Shown in pieces: positions 11,151-21,592 of a DNA stretch of 64,000 nt. Below the pieces are notes generated by a model that saw only the letters and a list, made by a program, of their open reading frames with translations, was not told the origin of the DNA and did not search any database. This DNA is from Pomphorhynchus laevis. Its lineage: Eukaryota; Acanthocephala; Palaeacanthocephala; Echinorhynchida; Pomphorhynchidae. The stretch is taken from contig WNNJ02001167.1 of NCBI GenBank assembly GCA_012934845.2, positions 105,698 to 169,697 on the forward strand. The letters are read 5' to 3'. The position numbers were made by a program, and so were the translations under genes. Each line of letters opens with the position of its first letter. The stretch's first letter is position 1.

Positions 11151-12664
11151 GTCGAGGAGCTGAGTACGGAGGCGGCATTTTAATATAATAAAGGAGGGAG
11201 CGCGGCGGACGAGGAGTCGGAGCATATTTCAGGCGAGTAAGGCGGCGACGAGAAAGAATCGGAGACCGTAGTTGTTTGAGTAATTGGGAACGTGGAGTAA
11301 GAGGGTATGACGGGCACGCAGTGGTAGAGAGGAGGGCGAGTGTCGTCTAAGAAATGGAGGTTGATGAACGATAGGGAGCCGACAGCGATGAGACGAAAAG
11401 TTACGAGAAGAAGGCGGAGTTGTATGAGGATGTGAATGGTGGGTCAAACGAGTCGGGAAATATATGTTGATGTGTGGTCGAAGCGACAGAAACGTAAGAG
11501 CACTCGAACGGCGGAGTTGTGATACTTTGTAGGGGTAGGATGATGGATTTTGGGGAATTGGTGAAAAGAGTAATCGATTTTAGGGAACAGAAACGATGAA
11601 AGAAGATACATTCAAGAACGGAAGTCGATAAGAGGGCTGATACGGCGGATGTCATGGATAATTAAGTTAGACGAGCGAACCTTGTCGTAGACGAAGGGTT
11701 TAAGGAAAATATGATCATCGAAATGGAATCCTAAGAAAGTGAGATTGTGGACTATAGAGATGATTGACACTATATAGAGCCTTGTCACGAGAAACGAGTA
11801 GGTTGTTGTAAATGTTCATGCAGGTGATTAGGGTAGAGTGATTTTAGCAGAAAGTGGATTGGAAAGAAGGGTTTAGATTGGATGAAGAGAGATAAACGTT
11901 GATCTGTATTAAGATGAGGTGTTCTAAGAGCTTAGAAAGAGTAGAGAGGAGTGAAATGGGCGATAGCCAGAAGAAAGTGAGGGGTCGAGCGATTGTTTCT
12001 TAAGGTTGGGACGAAAGATGTTTGATTTATATTGTGAAGGGAAGATACGACTGCGGGTAGACGAGTTAAACAAGGTTGTTAGAGAAGGTGATACCGATGA
12101 GCATATGGATTTAAGTATGGGGGTAGGCAGGGGATCGGCAGGTGAGGTTTTATTGACAATGACATGAGCACAGATAAGAATTCGACAGGAGAGACGATGA
12201 GAAGATGAAAGAATTCCGGGAGGATGATGCGAGGCGATTAACAGTGAGATGGAATGGAAGCGGGGTTGTGAGAGAGGAACGTGGATACTTGGGTCTAAAG
12301 TAATGACGAATAATCATGGGGATTTATGTTACAAGACGAATAGAAGCGAGAACCGATTGAGTTTAAAGTATGACAGAGATACTCATAGTTGAATGAAGTA
12401 TTAATTTGATGCTGCCAGAAGGAGTTCCATTTTGTACTTAGAAAGTGAAGATGAGACCGGTGAAGAGCAAGATAAGAATCACGGAGAGACGGATTGAGCG
12501 AGCGGATATCACGTCTGAGAGAGCGGTGATAAACTCGAAAGCATGACGGAGTCGACGCTTTGAGAGTAGGCATTGGATGTCAAACCACGGGGCACGGTGC
12601 AAGCGACGGTGAGGGTTAGGCTTGAAGGGCAAGAGAAGATCGAGAGTGGATGTAAGTTCAGGGT
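11151..12664 (-). mobile_element. CR1/L2-like LINE fragment (copy b) with internal deletion
   Basis: Minus-strand match to the 26246-29027 family, from the ORF2 C-terminus (left) to the linker region PNPHRRLHRAPWFDIQCLL (right). About 500 bases around the RT active site are missing at about 11765, where sequence that normally follows the YADD block joins directly to the upstream SLDLSS region. The 3' UTR is absent. Many frameshifts; a dead copy inside the TRMT13 intron in the same orientation as the gene. Confidence 0.85.
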
Positions 12665-12699
12665 CGGCTTACTAATTTAAACAACTTTAAAATAAAGAT

Positions 12700-12855
12700 A
12701 AATAATAAATAATTAGAGAAGATTTTATACGATTTATATTTATTTCAAGTCAATATTTAAAATTAAAATTTAAAATAAAAGTCGGTTTTTATGTATTGAC
12801 TAATAAATCAAGTTAAATCAAGTCAATTTTTATGAATTGACTAATAAATTGTTGT
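12700..12855 (+). repeat. AT-rich arm of the MITE-like family (partial copy)
   Basis: Contains TTTAAAATAAAAGTCGGTTT and TGAATTGACTAATAAAT, the arm that precedes the full copies at 13339 and 55058, without the central core. Confidence 0.55.
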
Positions 12856-12859
12856 AGGT

Positions 12860-13250
12860 GCGTGTGATTGCACTAATTTCGGTGTTCGACATTAAGAGCT
12901 AATTAATTCGGATTTCATTATTGATCTTTCGCGATGCGTATTTGTTAGAGTAGGGCATGGATGTGAAATGTGTCTTAATATTCCATCTACTTCTATTGTA
13001 AGTCCCGGCAATAACCCCATAATGGTACATACTTCCTATCGTGAGGTAGATGCTACGTTTCCGGGTTTGACCGATTTCATAATCAGCATAAGATAGTAAT
13101 CTCTTTCATAATCAGCATAACTAAGTTTCATATATCGTAATATTTCTTTCGGAGTCAATTTAGTAATCTCTTGGCTTACTCCCGAATATCAAAAACCAAA
13201 TTAATTTTATTAGTAAATTTTCCCCAAATAAGATTTTGTATAAGATTCTA
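12860..13250. other. Unassigned intron sequence
   Basis: Moderately mixed sequence with no long frame. A short TTCATAATCAGCATAA motif occurs twice (about 13076 and 13103). Nothing recognised. Confidence 0.5.
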
Positions 13251-13338
13251 TATAATTTATATTTAAATCAAGTTAAAATAAAAAATTGAAATTTAAAATA
13301 AAAGTCGATTTTTATGAATTGACTAATAGATAACACAC

Positions 13339-13493
13339 GATATATCAGAATAAGAATTAGAGGTCATCAGGATGAACTGCTATGCTATTAGGTCTTGGCC
13401 CCTATCCTTTGACCAAACTCAGCAGCGGGGCCAAATACATGCTAATGATGTATTTCCTCTGAAATAACTATATAGTATCTTATTCTAATACAA
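13339..13493 (+). mobile_element. MITE-like repeat, copy C
   Basis: Closely similar to 55058-55212 across the core: AGAGGTCATCAGGA, CTATGCTATTAGGTCTTGGCC, AGCAGCGGGGCCAAATAC, and the end ATTCTAATACAAA, which is inverse to the start. The family's AT-rich arm precedes it from about 13230. A diverged partial copy follows at about 13520-13590. Confidence 0.8.
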
Positions 13494-13799
13494 ATAATTG
13501 TTGTTAGAAACCGTATTTCCTAATAAATAACATACGATGAATAAGAATAAGGAATATATGTCACTAAGAGGAACTGATAACTAATAACTGGTCACTAGAA
13601 CACATTCTGTTGTATTATTAAAAAACAAATTAAAAATATTTTACTTAATATTATTTTTATTTAAAAAATTATTGATTCATTTAAATAAATTATTTAATTC
13701 ATTTATTCTATTTGAATATAATGATTCCAGGCATAAATTCTTATTTTTTTCTTTTATTATATTTTTAATAATAAATACTAAACCCATAATCTTCTTCCA

Positions 13800-14040
13800 T
13801 TTCAAATTTATAGTTATTACAATAACTATATATTATATATTATATTAATAGTTAACTATATTATAACTATATTAATAATTATAATAGCTATATAACTATA
13901 ATAACTATATAACTATAATAACTATAAAAACTATATAATAATTATAATAACTATATAATAACTCTGTAATAACTATATAATAACTCTGTAATAACTATAT
14001 AATAACTTTGTAATAGCTATATATTATATTCTTAATAATA
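13800..14040. repeat. AT microsatellite, AACTATATAATAACT-type units
   Basis: Repeating AACTATATAATAACT units, with CTGTAATAACTATATAAT repeated at about 13965-14015. Low-complexity sequence with no coding potential. Confidence 0.85.
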
Positions 14041-14165
14041 AGTCGTCTATTATCAATTTGAGAGATAAATAACATACCATCAATCCAGTTGCAAGTCTGA
14101 TTTTCCGAATTAGATATTGTGTATTTGGAGAGAAAACTTAGTTAAAGTCGCCTATTATCAATTTC

Positions 14166-14355
14166 TAATTTATTATTATTTTAATGAAGAGTGGTCCCGC
14201 TTCATCACCGGGTGCCCCTACGTCTTTCGACAACGCGATCTTGTGGCTTTGACGTGTGCTTACAGAGAAGTCAATAGAGAGTGCATGCTCGAGGTTTGAA
14301 CCCCGTACATAAAGTTTGCAATGCACACGCCTCCACCATTCGGCCACGCGGGGCT
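14166..14355 (-). mobile_element. tRNA-derived SINE
   Basis: On the minus strand the head CGTGGCCGAATGGTGGAGGC (just after 14355) resembles the A box of Ser/Leu-type tRNAs. GGGGTTCAAACC (14302-14291) is a B box at about the right distance, with a Thr-Gly-Cys-like TTGCAAA where the anticodon loop would be. There is no 3' acceptor strand. Instead, an unrelated body of about 110 bases follows, ending in an (AAT)n-like tail at 14166. That layout fits a SINE rather than a tRNA gene. Confidence 0.65.
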
Positions 14356-14399
14356 GGTTGACTTAGTATTATTATTTTAATAATAATACTAAGTCAACC
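14356..14399. repeat. Perfect 21-bp inverted repeat at the SINE head
   Basis: GGTTGACTTAGTATTATTATT and its exact complement are separated by two bases. It sits exactly between the SINE head and LINE 4. Confidence 0.9.
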
Positions 14400-15850
14400 A
14401 TTAAAGTTATTTGCTACTGTCGTAAGCCGTAGACTTGCAATCAATGTATCAAACTTTCTCCCAATCGAGAAACATAATTTTCGACCAGGTTTCTCTACCA
14501 CAAGTGCTGTCTCCATCTTAAGAAAAGCTGTAGAAGAAGGGCATTTAAATCATCTTCCTTTGCACGCCGTTTTCGTAGATTTTACAAAGCCAGTCGATTG
14601 CATGGACAAAGACTTGCTTCTCCGAAAATTAATAAACACACTTAGCCTAAAGGGCAATATTATACATTACTGCATAAGGTTCTCTCTCTTCACATTGTCC
14701 AAGTCTTTGATGAAATTAAATATTCAGATTATTTTCAACAAATTAAGGGCGTTCCTCAGGGTGATCATCTTAGCCCGCTTTTGTTCAGTCTAATTATATA
14801 TGATCTGCCAGCATGTATAAATGAATCTGACTCTCCTTGTATTTTATATGCAGATTATCTGGTTATATATTCGTAGAAAATAGGCGATGTGAGTTCAGCA
14901 TTGGTTAGGCTCAAACCGTATTGTATGGCGAATAATTTGCAGGTTAATCTAGGGAAAACAAAAGTGTTAAAATTCCGACGAAGTGGTAGGTTATCACGAA
15001 ATGATGTTTTTACCTATGAAGGTATGAGTTTGCAAATGTGCACGTAATTCTGCTATCTTGGCTTTAATTTGTCCTCTAAGTGGAGTTTTACTAATCATTT
15101 TGATATAATTGCATGTAAGGTTGCTTCTTGTATGAGTACGATCAATCTTTTATGTTCAACAAATTATCCTACATATATGAAATATTTTCAAATGATGTTT
15201 CTTCCAAGGGTTACATATGGGTTATTGGCTATTTGGCAGGATTTGTCTATTCAAAATTTTGAGCAAATTGATAGAATAACATGGAATTTCCTTAAATTCT
15301 TCTTTTGCTTGTCCCGCAAGGTTTTGTCTTCGAAATTAGCTTATCTTACTAGAGAGCAACCCTTGTCGTTTATCCTACAAAGACGTTTCTCCTTAATAGA
15401 GACTGCGGCGTTTCGTTAGCGTGTTGGAATTCGTGTTGGATTTCTTTGGAATTCTAAGCAACTCTTACTGGATAGTGATATCCAATTCACGCCAATAGTT
15501 GAATTCCCAAACATTTGGAAGTTTGGTAGTCAAAGAAAGTGACATGTATAATAAGATTTTCTCTTGACGGTTTTCATAAAAAGTTTGCTCAAATGGATAA
15601 TGTGCCATACACGAGAATCCGCTTGTATTTGTAAATATTGTTTATGTATATGTCGACAGCTCTTACATGCTTGAACTTGCATTTATTTAAAAACACTTTC
15701 CCTATTCAGCTTAACGACCAATGCGTTAGTATTATTAATTTGATAGATGTTTGCCTATTAACGTTATAGTGTTGTAATAACGTTTTGATGTTGATCCTCC
15801 CTCATCGCCCGTGGCGGCAGAGGGTTATTATTTTAAATAAATTATCTAAG
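14400..15850 (+). mobile_element. Non-LTR retrotransposon fragment with RT (LINE 4)
   Basis: Plus-strand frames give HNFRPGFSTTSAV (RT motif 1/2 region), HAVFVDFTKPVDCMDKDLLL (about 14563; the catalytic FxDxxxAFD block, here changed to PVDC), a GVPQGDHLSPLLFS-like block and LYADDLVIYS (about 14850). These are followed by the thumb and C-terminal part FCYLGFNLS and LPRVTYGLLAIWQDLS (15069-15419). Frames shift repeatedly. The 3' end is near 15850, after GTGGCGGCAGAGGG. It is truncated before RT motif 1. Confidence 0.75.
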
Positions 15851-17379
15851 ATTATTATTTTTGTTATTTTTATTATTTTTAAAAATAAGAATTTTTGTCT
15901 GGAATTTTATTTTATAATATTAAAACCGAAAACTTTTTTATTTCATTGACAAGAACGAAATATACAAGAATGAATGTTTTATATTAAAATGATAAGTAAA
16001 AAAGTAATATAATGTTGAAAGTAATAACATTGATAATTACTATAATAATATAATAATATAATAAAAGTAATATTGAAAAATATTATTTTTTATATATAAA
16101 TAAATTGGTTACGAACATACAAAGGGTTCCCGCAAATAGGCCCGTCAAACACAAAAAAATTAATAGTAAAAATAATAAATAATCAATATATATGCTATAT
16201 ATATGCTATATATATGCTATATATATGCTATATATGCTACATATATGCGCTATATATGCTATATTGGATTATTGAATAAAAAATAATAAATAATCAATAA
16301 TTTATATATTTTTTTAAATTTATGCGCTATATATGCTATATTGGATTATTGAATAAATCATATCAGCTAACTGAGTCTGTGTATTTTATACTATAAATTA
16401 AAAATAGAGATAAATAATAAATGATTAAAAAGTTGATTTACAGTTAACATTTATAACGATTTAATTTAGAATTAAAATTTAAAATAAAAATCAATTTTTA
16501 TGAATTTACTAATAAATAATATACAATGTATTCGAATAAGGATTAGAGGTCATCAGGATAAATATATTCTGATTAAAATATCCTGAGTTTGCGTATTTCA
16601 TAAAAAAATAATTATAAATTAAATTATTTCTAAATTAAAAATTTGTTTTAGAAGAATGCTTTCGATTTTCTACAAAATCATTTAATAATATAATTGAAAA
16701 ATATTTTAAATTACGATTAAAAACTTAAATTAGAATTCGGTTTTTGAAATTCTAATTTTAAAAACCGAATTCTAATTTTACTGGTTTTAAAATTCTAATT
16801 TTGAAAACCAGTGAACACGGAGATATCAAATTTCATAATTCAAAATTATGAAATTTAATAATGAGATAACTGATTTAAATCCATAAGAATGCCTTAATTA
16901 TACGGTGTATTAAGAATAAGTGACGCCAGTGAACACGGAACTATCGAATTTCATATTTTAAAATAAATAATTATTGTTTATGATTTTTTAATTCAAAATT
17001 TATAATTATATAATTATTAATAATTATTTTGATTTTATAAAAATAAAATCAAAGTAAGAATAAGCTAGAAAATAAAGCTAGAATTTAGGTATTGAAAAGC
17101 ATCACTAGCATACATTGTCTGTATTTTGTTGATAATTAACAAATTGAAAATTGATTTTGATTGGTAAACCATTAAATATTGAAATAAATTATAATAAATA
17201 AACGAATTTGAAATAAATTTTATAATTAGAAGCCATTGATAATGCTGGACTATTAACAATTACCGAGTTTGTCGCTATTCTGGTCAACAGCCAAAATTCG
17301 AAATTCAAAAATAGGTTAGACTGCAGTTTGACAATAGAATAAAGATAGCAGCTTTTTAAATTTGTTATTAGGCACTTAC
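15851..17379. other. AT-rich intron stretch with small hairpins and a partial MITE arm
   Basis: No coding sequence. It holds a TATATATGC microsatellite (16189-16265, echoed at 16321), a partial copy of the MITE-family arm (about 16460-16580), and hairpins at 16733-16780 (GAATTCGGTTTTT with its complement) and 16785-16815. CCAGTGAACACGGA followed by TATC and AATTTCATA occurs twice (16808 and 16924). Confidence 0.6.
16189..16265. repeat. TATATATGC microsatellite
   Basis: Tandem units of 8-11 bases built on TATATATGC, ending in TGCTATATTGGATTATTGAA, which recurs at 16331. Confidence 0.9.
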
Positions 17380-17529
17380 TTGCGTAAGATCACTGTCTGT
17401 ACTCAGATGATGAACACAATAAGCAGCTCCAAAGACCGGATACATTGAACACGGTCGACGTTTTCTTTCACAGAAAAACTGGCATCTTCCGGGTTTATCT
17501 ACGAACTTTATATTTTTATCGATGTTCAT
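17380..17529 (-). CDS. TRMT13: TRM13 homologue, exon 1 (CCCH zinc finger)
   Basis: The ATG is at 17529-17527, and 50 codons lead to a consensus donor (CAA|GTAAGTG, 17379) in phase 0, matching the acceptor at 10876. The peptide has the TRM13-type N-terminal finger: C16, C27, C38 and H41, with the family pattern GRCQFFCERKRRPCSMYP and AAYCVHH. The exon is intact. The donor and acceptor phases agree and the two zinc modules follow in the order known for the family, so I join it to 9997-10875 across a 6504-base intron. Confidence 0.9.
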
Positions 17530-17799
17530 TGCTTAAAAATAATTTCGTTATATGAATTTCGCTAGAATCTATAAAATGATGGATTGCACTCAAAGAAAGC
17601 GTAAATCAACAATTCTTATCTGAGAATAGGAGGCAAAATGTTTAACTTTTATGTTCTTTATAAGGTATTGAAGATCCTCTTACAGCAGGCCAGTTTTTTT
17701 TATTTTTTATTTAAAAAAATAAAAATTAAAATAATAATAAAAAGAGTTAAATAACACAAATTAAAACTACTATTAATTTATATCGTACATATGACATAT

Positions 17800-18080
17800 T
17801 TAAATTTACAAGAAACATATTTTTGCATGAGCATTCATGCATACCATATAATATAAAATATAATACATTAAATAATGAAATTTTAAGAATTGCAACAATT
17901 TGTAATGATATTGGTTTTCTTCAAAATCATTTAAATAATTTAATAGATACATATTTTAAACTAGGTTACTATAAAAATAACATCAAGCAGAAAATAGTAA
18001 AATATATAAATCAACACAATAATATTAAAAACAAATTTAAAATCATTAGCAGCAAATTTTTATGGATGGATAATAAATAA
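17800..18080 (+). pseudogene. AT-rich Penelope-like RT remnant (N1), RT C-terminal part
   Basis: The frame from 17823 reads HEHSCIPYNIKYNTLNNEILRI and then FKLGYYKNNIKQKIVKYI. The same peptide is present at 44660-44950. The pattern of an early E-x-L-R-I, then a helix, then GY followed by a basic stretch resembles the C-terminal side of Penelope-type RTs. It lies just upstream of TRMT13 exon 1 and ends where a partial MITE begins. Confidence 0.5.
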
Positions 18081-18087
18081 TATACTC

Positions 18088-18167
18088 TGTATTGGAATAT
18101 AATACTAGATATCAAATTTCATCAGAGGAAATACGTCATTAGCACATGTTTGATTCCGCTGCTGGAC
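18088..18167 (-). repeat. Partial MITE-like copy F (reverse)
   Basis: Begins CTGTATTGGAATATAATACTAG and continues through GAGGAAATACGTCATTAGCA to CCGCTGCTGG, matching the reverse of copy G. It is cut at 18167 by the fold-back repeat. Confidence 0.6.
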
Positions 18168-18221
18168 TTTGATTCACGACTTTCAGTCACCACTTCACAT
18201 CTAGACGACCATTTCAGCATC

Positions 18222-18458
18222 GAAATGATGTAGTACCCGGTAATATTCATCAGTAGAATGAAGTATCCCATAGACGTTTCGGTTGCCTGTGTGACATTGT
18301 GAATGAAGGCGTTTCCGACACTTTGTTTAATTGACTGAAGCTCACGCTCTTTGCGAGATCGAATTGCTGTATGTGCGGTCCATCCTTAAACACTAGGCAA
18401 AAGTCGTTGCTGAATTCTCGCTGCACTCGTTGGATCCATAATGCATACGGCATGTATA
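18222..18458 (-). repeat. Fold-back repeat, left arm
   Basis: An inverted copy of 19018-19252, about 93 percent alike by eye. Read on the minus strand it contains GGCAACCGAAACGTC, then GGGATACTTCATTC, then CTACTGATGAATATTACC. A frame crosses it (HIQQFDLAKSVSFSQLNKV) in both arms, but I recognise no protein. Shorter pieces of the same repeat lie at 18590-18650 and 19330-19400. Confidence 0.85.
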
Positions 18459-18654
18459 ATAAATGTAGTGCACGGATGTGCTGAGTAGACAACGGTCCGG
18501 GATTTCTTACAAAATTCGGCATTTATAGAAAATGGTGTTGCTTGAAAGAATGGACTTTGATTCACGACTTTTAGTCACCATGTTACAATGTCGGAAACGT
18601 CTACATTCAATATGCCACGCAGGCAACCGAAACGACCAGTGGGAATGACCAGTT

Positions 18655-19010
18655 GCAATGGTCTTTCTAGACATGTCAAATCATCTTGAAAGTTCTTAAT
18701 GTCCCTCCCATCTCTAATACGCCGCCATATCTTAACATTGTCAGCATACAAAATGAAATTCGAACGAATTACTGATTGGAGATCATTGATGTAGATAATA
18801 AATGAAGTGGTGAGATAACAACACCCTGTGGAACTCCAGAACGAATAGCGAATGAGTTGGACATATCTGTACCTACACGTACTTTGAAAGAGCGTGAACT
18901 TAAATAATTTGCAATCCAATCGACATATTGGACCAACACTAATAACGACATCAGAACGAATTACAGATGGGAGATCATTGATACAGACATTAAAAATATA
19001 ATATAACATT
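18655..19010 (-). mobile_element. Non-LTR RT fragment (LINE 5) between the fold-back arms
   Basis: On the minus strand: VDWIANYLSSRSFKVRVG, SGVPQGVVISPL, FIIYINDLQSVIRSNFILYA followed by DNVKIWRRI. These are RT motifs of a CR1/L2-type LINE, with the usual aspartate pair changed to DN. Only about 120 codons remain, in two frames, with a short duplicated INDLPSVIR segment at the right end. Confidence 0.7.
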
Positions 19011-19017
19011 TATTAAA

Positions 19018-19252
19018 CATGCCGTATCCATTAAGGATCCAACGAGTGCAGCGAGAATTCAGCAACGACCTTTGCCTAGTGTTTAAGGATGGACCGCACA
19101 TACAGCAATTCGATCTCGCAAAGAGCGTGAGCTTCAGTCAATTAAACAAAGTGTCGGAAACGCCTTCATTCACAATGTCACACAGGCAACCGAAACGTCC
19201 ATGGGATACTTCATTCTACTGATGAGTGTTACCGGGTACTACATCATTATTC
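19018..19252 (+). repeat. Fold-back repeat, right arm
   Basis: Plus-oriented partner of 18222-18458. It contains CCGAAACGTCC and, 22 bases on, CTGATGAGTGTTACC, boxes that recall a hammerhead ribozyme in a permuted order. See the findings. Confidence 0.85.
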
Positions 19253-19732
19253 CTTATGGAGCATATTCTACAGCCTGCACAATCTCGTCACTCCTAGACG
19301 GTCATATGATAGCGGCAGCCATCGTCAGTAAGATGAACTATCACACGCCGTTTCGGCTGCCTCTGTGACATTGTGAAAATGCATTTCCGACATCTAGCTT
19401 AAATTATTGGTGGCGTTAGCTCTTAAATCCTACAATTTGCAATACAGACCATCATTAACAACCAGAGGATTAAAATTTCGGATGCTTGACTGTAAGAAAC
19501 CGAGATTGAGTAGATCAATTCTTTCTATGTAATCTTAAGTTTCGTTTGAATCGGTATTCAAAAGATACGGAAAGAATTGCTATTTGTAATCTCGAGCAAT
19601 ATATATACTGTTTTTGTTCAAAGAAAACAAGCTTAGGGCAGATAAAAAAATCAAATTAACGTTTCGATACTTTCTTTGTCAAATTGTGAGGACTTAATAT
19701 AACCAAGACATACAAAAGAAATTTGTCAGGTT
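19253..19732. other. Unassigned stretch
   Basis: Contains a short degenerate copy of the fold-back repeat (19330-19400). Nothing else recognised. Confidence 0.5.
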
Positions 19733-20049
19733 TATTAGTTTATTTTAGCAAACGTTTAGAGCTCTCGCTCTTCTTCAGTGCAAACAGTCACACGAAAAAT
19801 TTCAAAATTGTACTGCTGTCAAATGCGTATATTAAATAGCTTTATTCCGGAAGAATCCTATATAATTATTGCTACCAATTATAACAGTTAAAACGGATGG
19901 TCGTCTGTATTCAATTATAGATCTGACATAAGCTGTCCGATCCAGTATTTTCCTTTATGCTGACGCAATTTGTCATCCGTTAAGAGACCTTCAATTATGG
20001 CAGTTCGCATGACGTGATCTGTATTTTCTATTAAATGCCCCACCGTGTT

Positions 20050-20360
20050 ATTATTATTATTATTATACATTCAACAACATACGAGCATTAGCTCAAATAG
20101 CTGGCTCACAATAAGTTCGTAAATAAATTAATTAGTTTTTAAAATAAGGAAATGCAACACGAAACATTGCTTGATCCATTCGTAGTCTTCTTTTAAAAGC
20201 ACTAAGTGAACTGCATCCAACGGTGTCTGCATCAAGGTTGTTCCACAGCTCAACAATTCTTCTATCAAATTGCATCGCGCCCAATTTTTGTACTCTGTTT
20301 CTTCGAATAGTTAAAGAATGACCGCGAAGAACATTTGAACAACGTAGTTGAACCCTACTC
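20050..20360 (-). mobile_element. Short 5'-truncated LINE insert (LINE 6) in P1
   Basis: The minus strand reads CSNVLRGHSLTIRRNRVQKL, then FDRRIVELWNNLDADTV and SAFKRRLRMDQAMF, the conserved C-terminus of many CR1/Jockey-group LINEs. A (TAA)n tail follows at 20047-20062. The P2 copy lacks this block, so it is an insertion of only the last 80 codons or so. Confidence 0.8.
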
Positions 20361-20440
20361 CGTTATCAACGGCAACGTTGCCGTTATCAACGGCAACGCT
20401 GTTGCCGTTGATAACGGCAACAGCGTTACCGTTATCATTG
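20361..20440. repeat. Inverted/direct filler repeats at the 5' junction of LINE 6
   Basis: Units GTTATCAACGGCAAC, GTTGCCGTTGATAACGGCAA and GCGTTACCGTTATCATTGCG alternate in both orientations. They are variants of the flanking PLE sequence CAGCGTTACCGCAATGATAA, which occurs once in P2 (about 33655-33676). Confidence 0.8.
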
Positions 20441-21582
20441 CGGTAACGCTGTTGTTTTATATCTTTTCGGCGATTGTTTGCCTTTTTGTTAAATTTGGTG
20501 CTTCTTTTGGGCCCTGCATGTAATGCACGTAGTTTGATATATGACATAGCAGGATTTGCAATTATGCTGTCTTCGTACCGAATATTTTAATTCAGTCTTA
20601 TTGCTTTGTAATTGATTGGTGTTTTTCATATCAACACAATTTGCGCATCTTTTGTCTACACAACGCTTAATTACGCTTGGGTTCTCTGCTGTTCTTGTTG
20701 TGTTCATTCTCGACGTCAAATATCGGATATTTTCACTATATTTGAAACGAATACGAACACGCGACATCTTGCTTGAGATATTTCGTGGTAATTCCTGATA
20801 CACACTATCGAACTCACGTTGAAGAGAATCGAATGACGGTTTGCACTCGAATATAGCTTTGAAATTGTTGCCGTAATCTCTATTCGTTTGTTCATATAGC
20901 AATGTTTGGCGTGCTAATCGTTTCGCATGCTCAAATCGCGCTGTTATTTGTCGATAGGTGTACCCAAGTAGTAAGCACTGGTTTTTGAGCTCCTCGATTT
21001 CGCATTCGAAATCACTGCTTTTGGAACATAGCTATCTCGTTCTGGTGACTTCGTTTCGTCTTGTGAGTCGCTTGACAGAAGGAGAGTGTCCGCTACTAGC
21101 GTGGATATATGATCGCGCTCATTTGAGTTTACAATAATCTTTTGTTTGCCAACCGTTATTATCCTTGTAAAGCATACTAGGATACATGTATTCAGTCCAA
21201 AAAGTACTGAAAGGCTAAGTTTCATACTGTCCAGAAAGACTAACTTTTAAGTGTCGGTGAAGTCCATGGTAAATTTCAGCTCGCAGAAACTGTTCAAAGA
21301 TTGAATAAACTTGTTGAGTTCAACTTGTGAGCCTGGCAATGATATAAGTATATCATCAAAATGGCGTTTCCATATCGTTGGTGTTTTTGGGAGGTTGTTA
21401 AGGAAACTATGCTCTATGTATGTTCTATAGAGCCCTGCGAATGTTGGTCCAACTGGTGTCCCCATAGCTGTGCCTTTAATCTGTCGATAGATCTTTCCTC
21501 TGAAGTCAAACGTATTAGAAGTGATAACCAGCTCAAGAAGATTGCAAATTTTGCCTATGCGTGTCTTTCACCAATTTCTGTG

Positions 21583-21592
21583 ATGATCCGCC
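21583..21592 (+). repeat. Target-site duplication, left copy
   Basis: ATGATCCGCC, repeated at 23941-23950 on the other side of LINE copy c. P2 has the uninterrupted site (about 32508-32520 on the opposite strand). Confidence 0.95.

Larger units (their letters stand above)
10876..17379 (-). other. TRMT13: TRMT13 intron 1 (6.5 kb), filled with transposons
   Basis: GT-AG intron between the two exons above. It contains CR1-like LINE copy b, MITE arms and copies, a tRNA-derived SINE, LINE 4 and several AT microsatellites, listed separately. The gene-sized introns at other host loci here are often 44-54 nt, so most of this length is probably transposon. Confidence 0.8.
19733..21592 (-). mobile_element. 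Penelope-like element P1, 3' part (RT end, zinc region, 3' hairpin)
   Basis: Minus-strand frames match P2 almost base for base: RT part GTPVGPTFAGLYRTYIEHSF and RHFDDILISLPGS (21465-21247), a middle segment (21225-20944), then a Cys-rich region CVDKRCANC...HNCKSC (about 20700-20570) that leads into a degraded GIY-YIG-like end (KGKYWIGQL near 19945). The 3' end has CTGAAGA, an AGAGC/GCTCT hairpin, AAACG and AATAAAC. It is broken in several places and interrupted by LINE 6 (20050-20360). The rest of P1 is at 23941-24170. Confidence 0.8.

Noticed and set aside
14250-14355. A functional tRNA gene
   Set aside because: A and B box-like sequences are present, but no matching acceptor stem closes the structure and a SINE-like body and tail follow.
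20311-20547. Frames with repeated VAVDNGN/AVINGN peptides
   Set aside because: They are translation of the filler repeats at a LINE junction, not a repeat protein.
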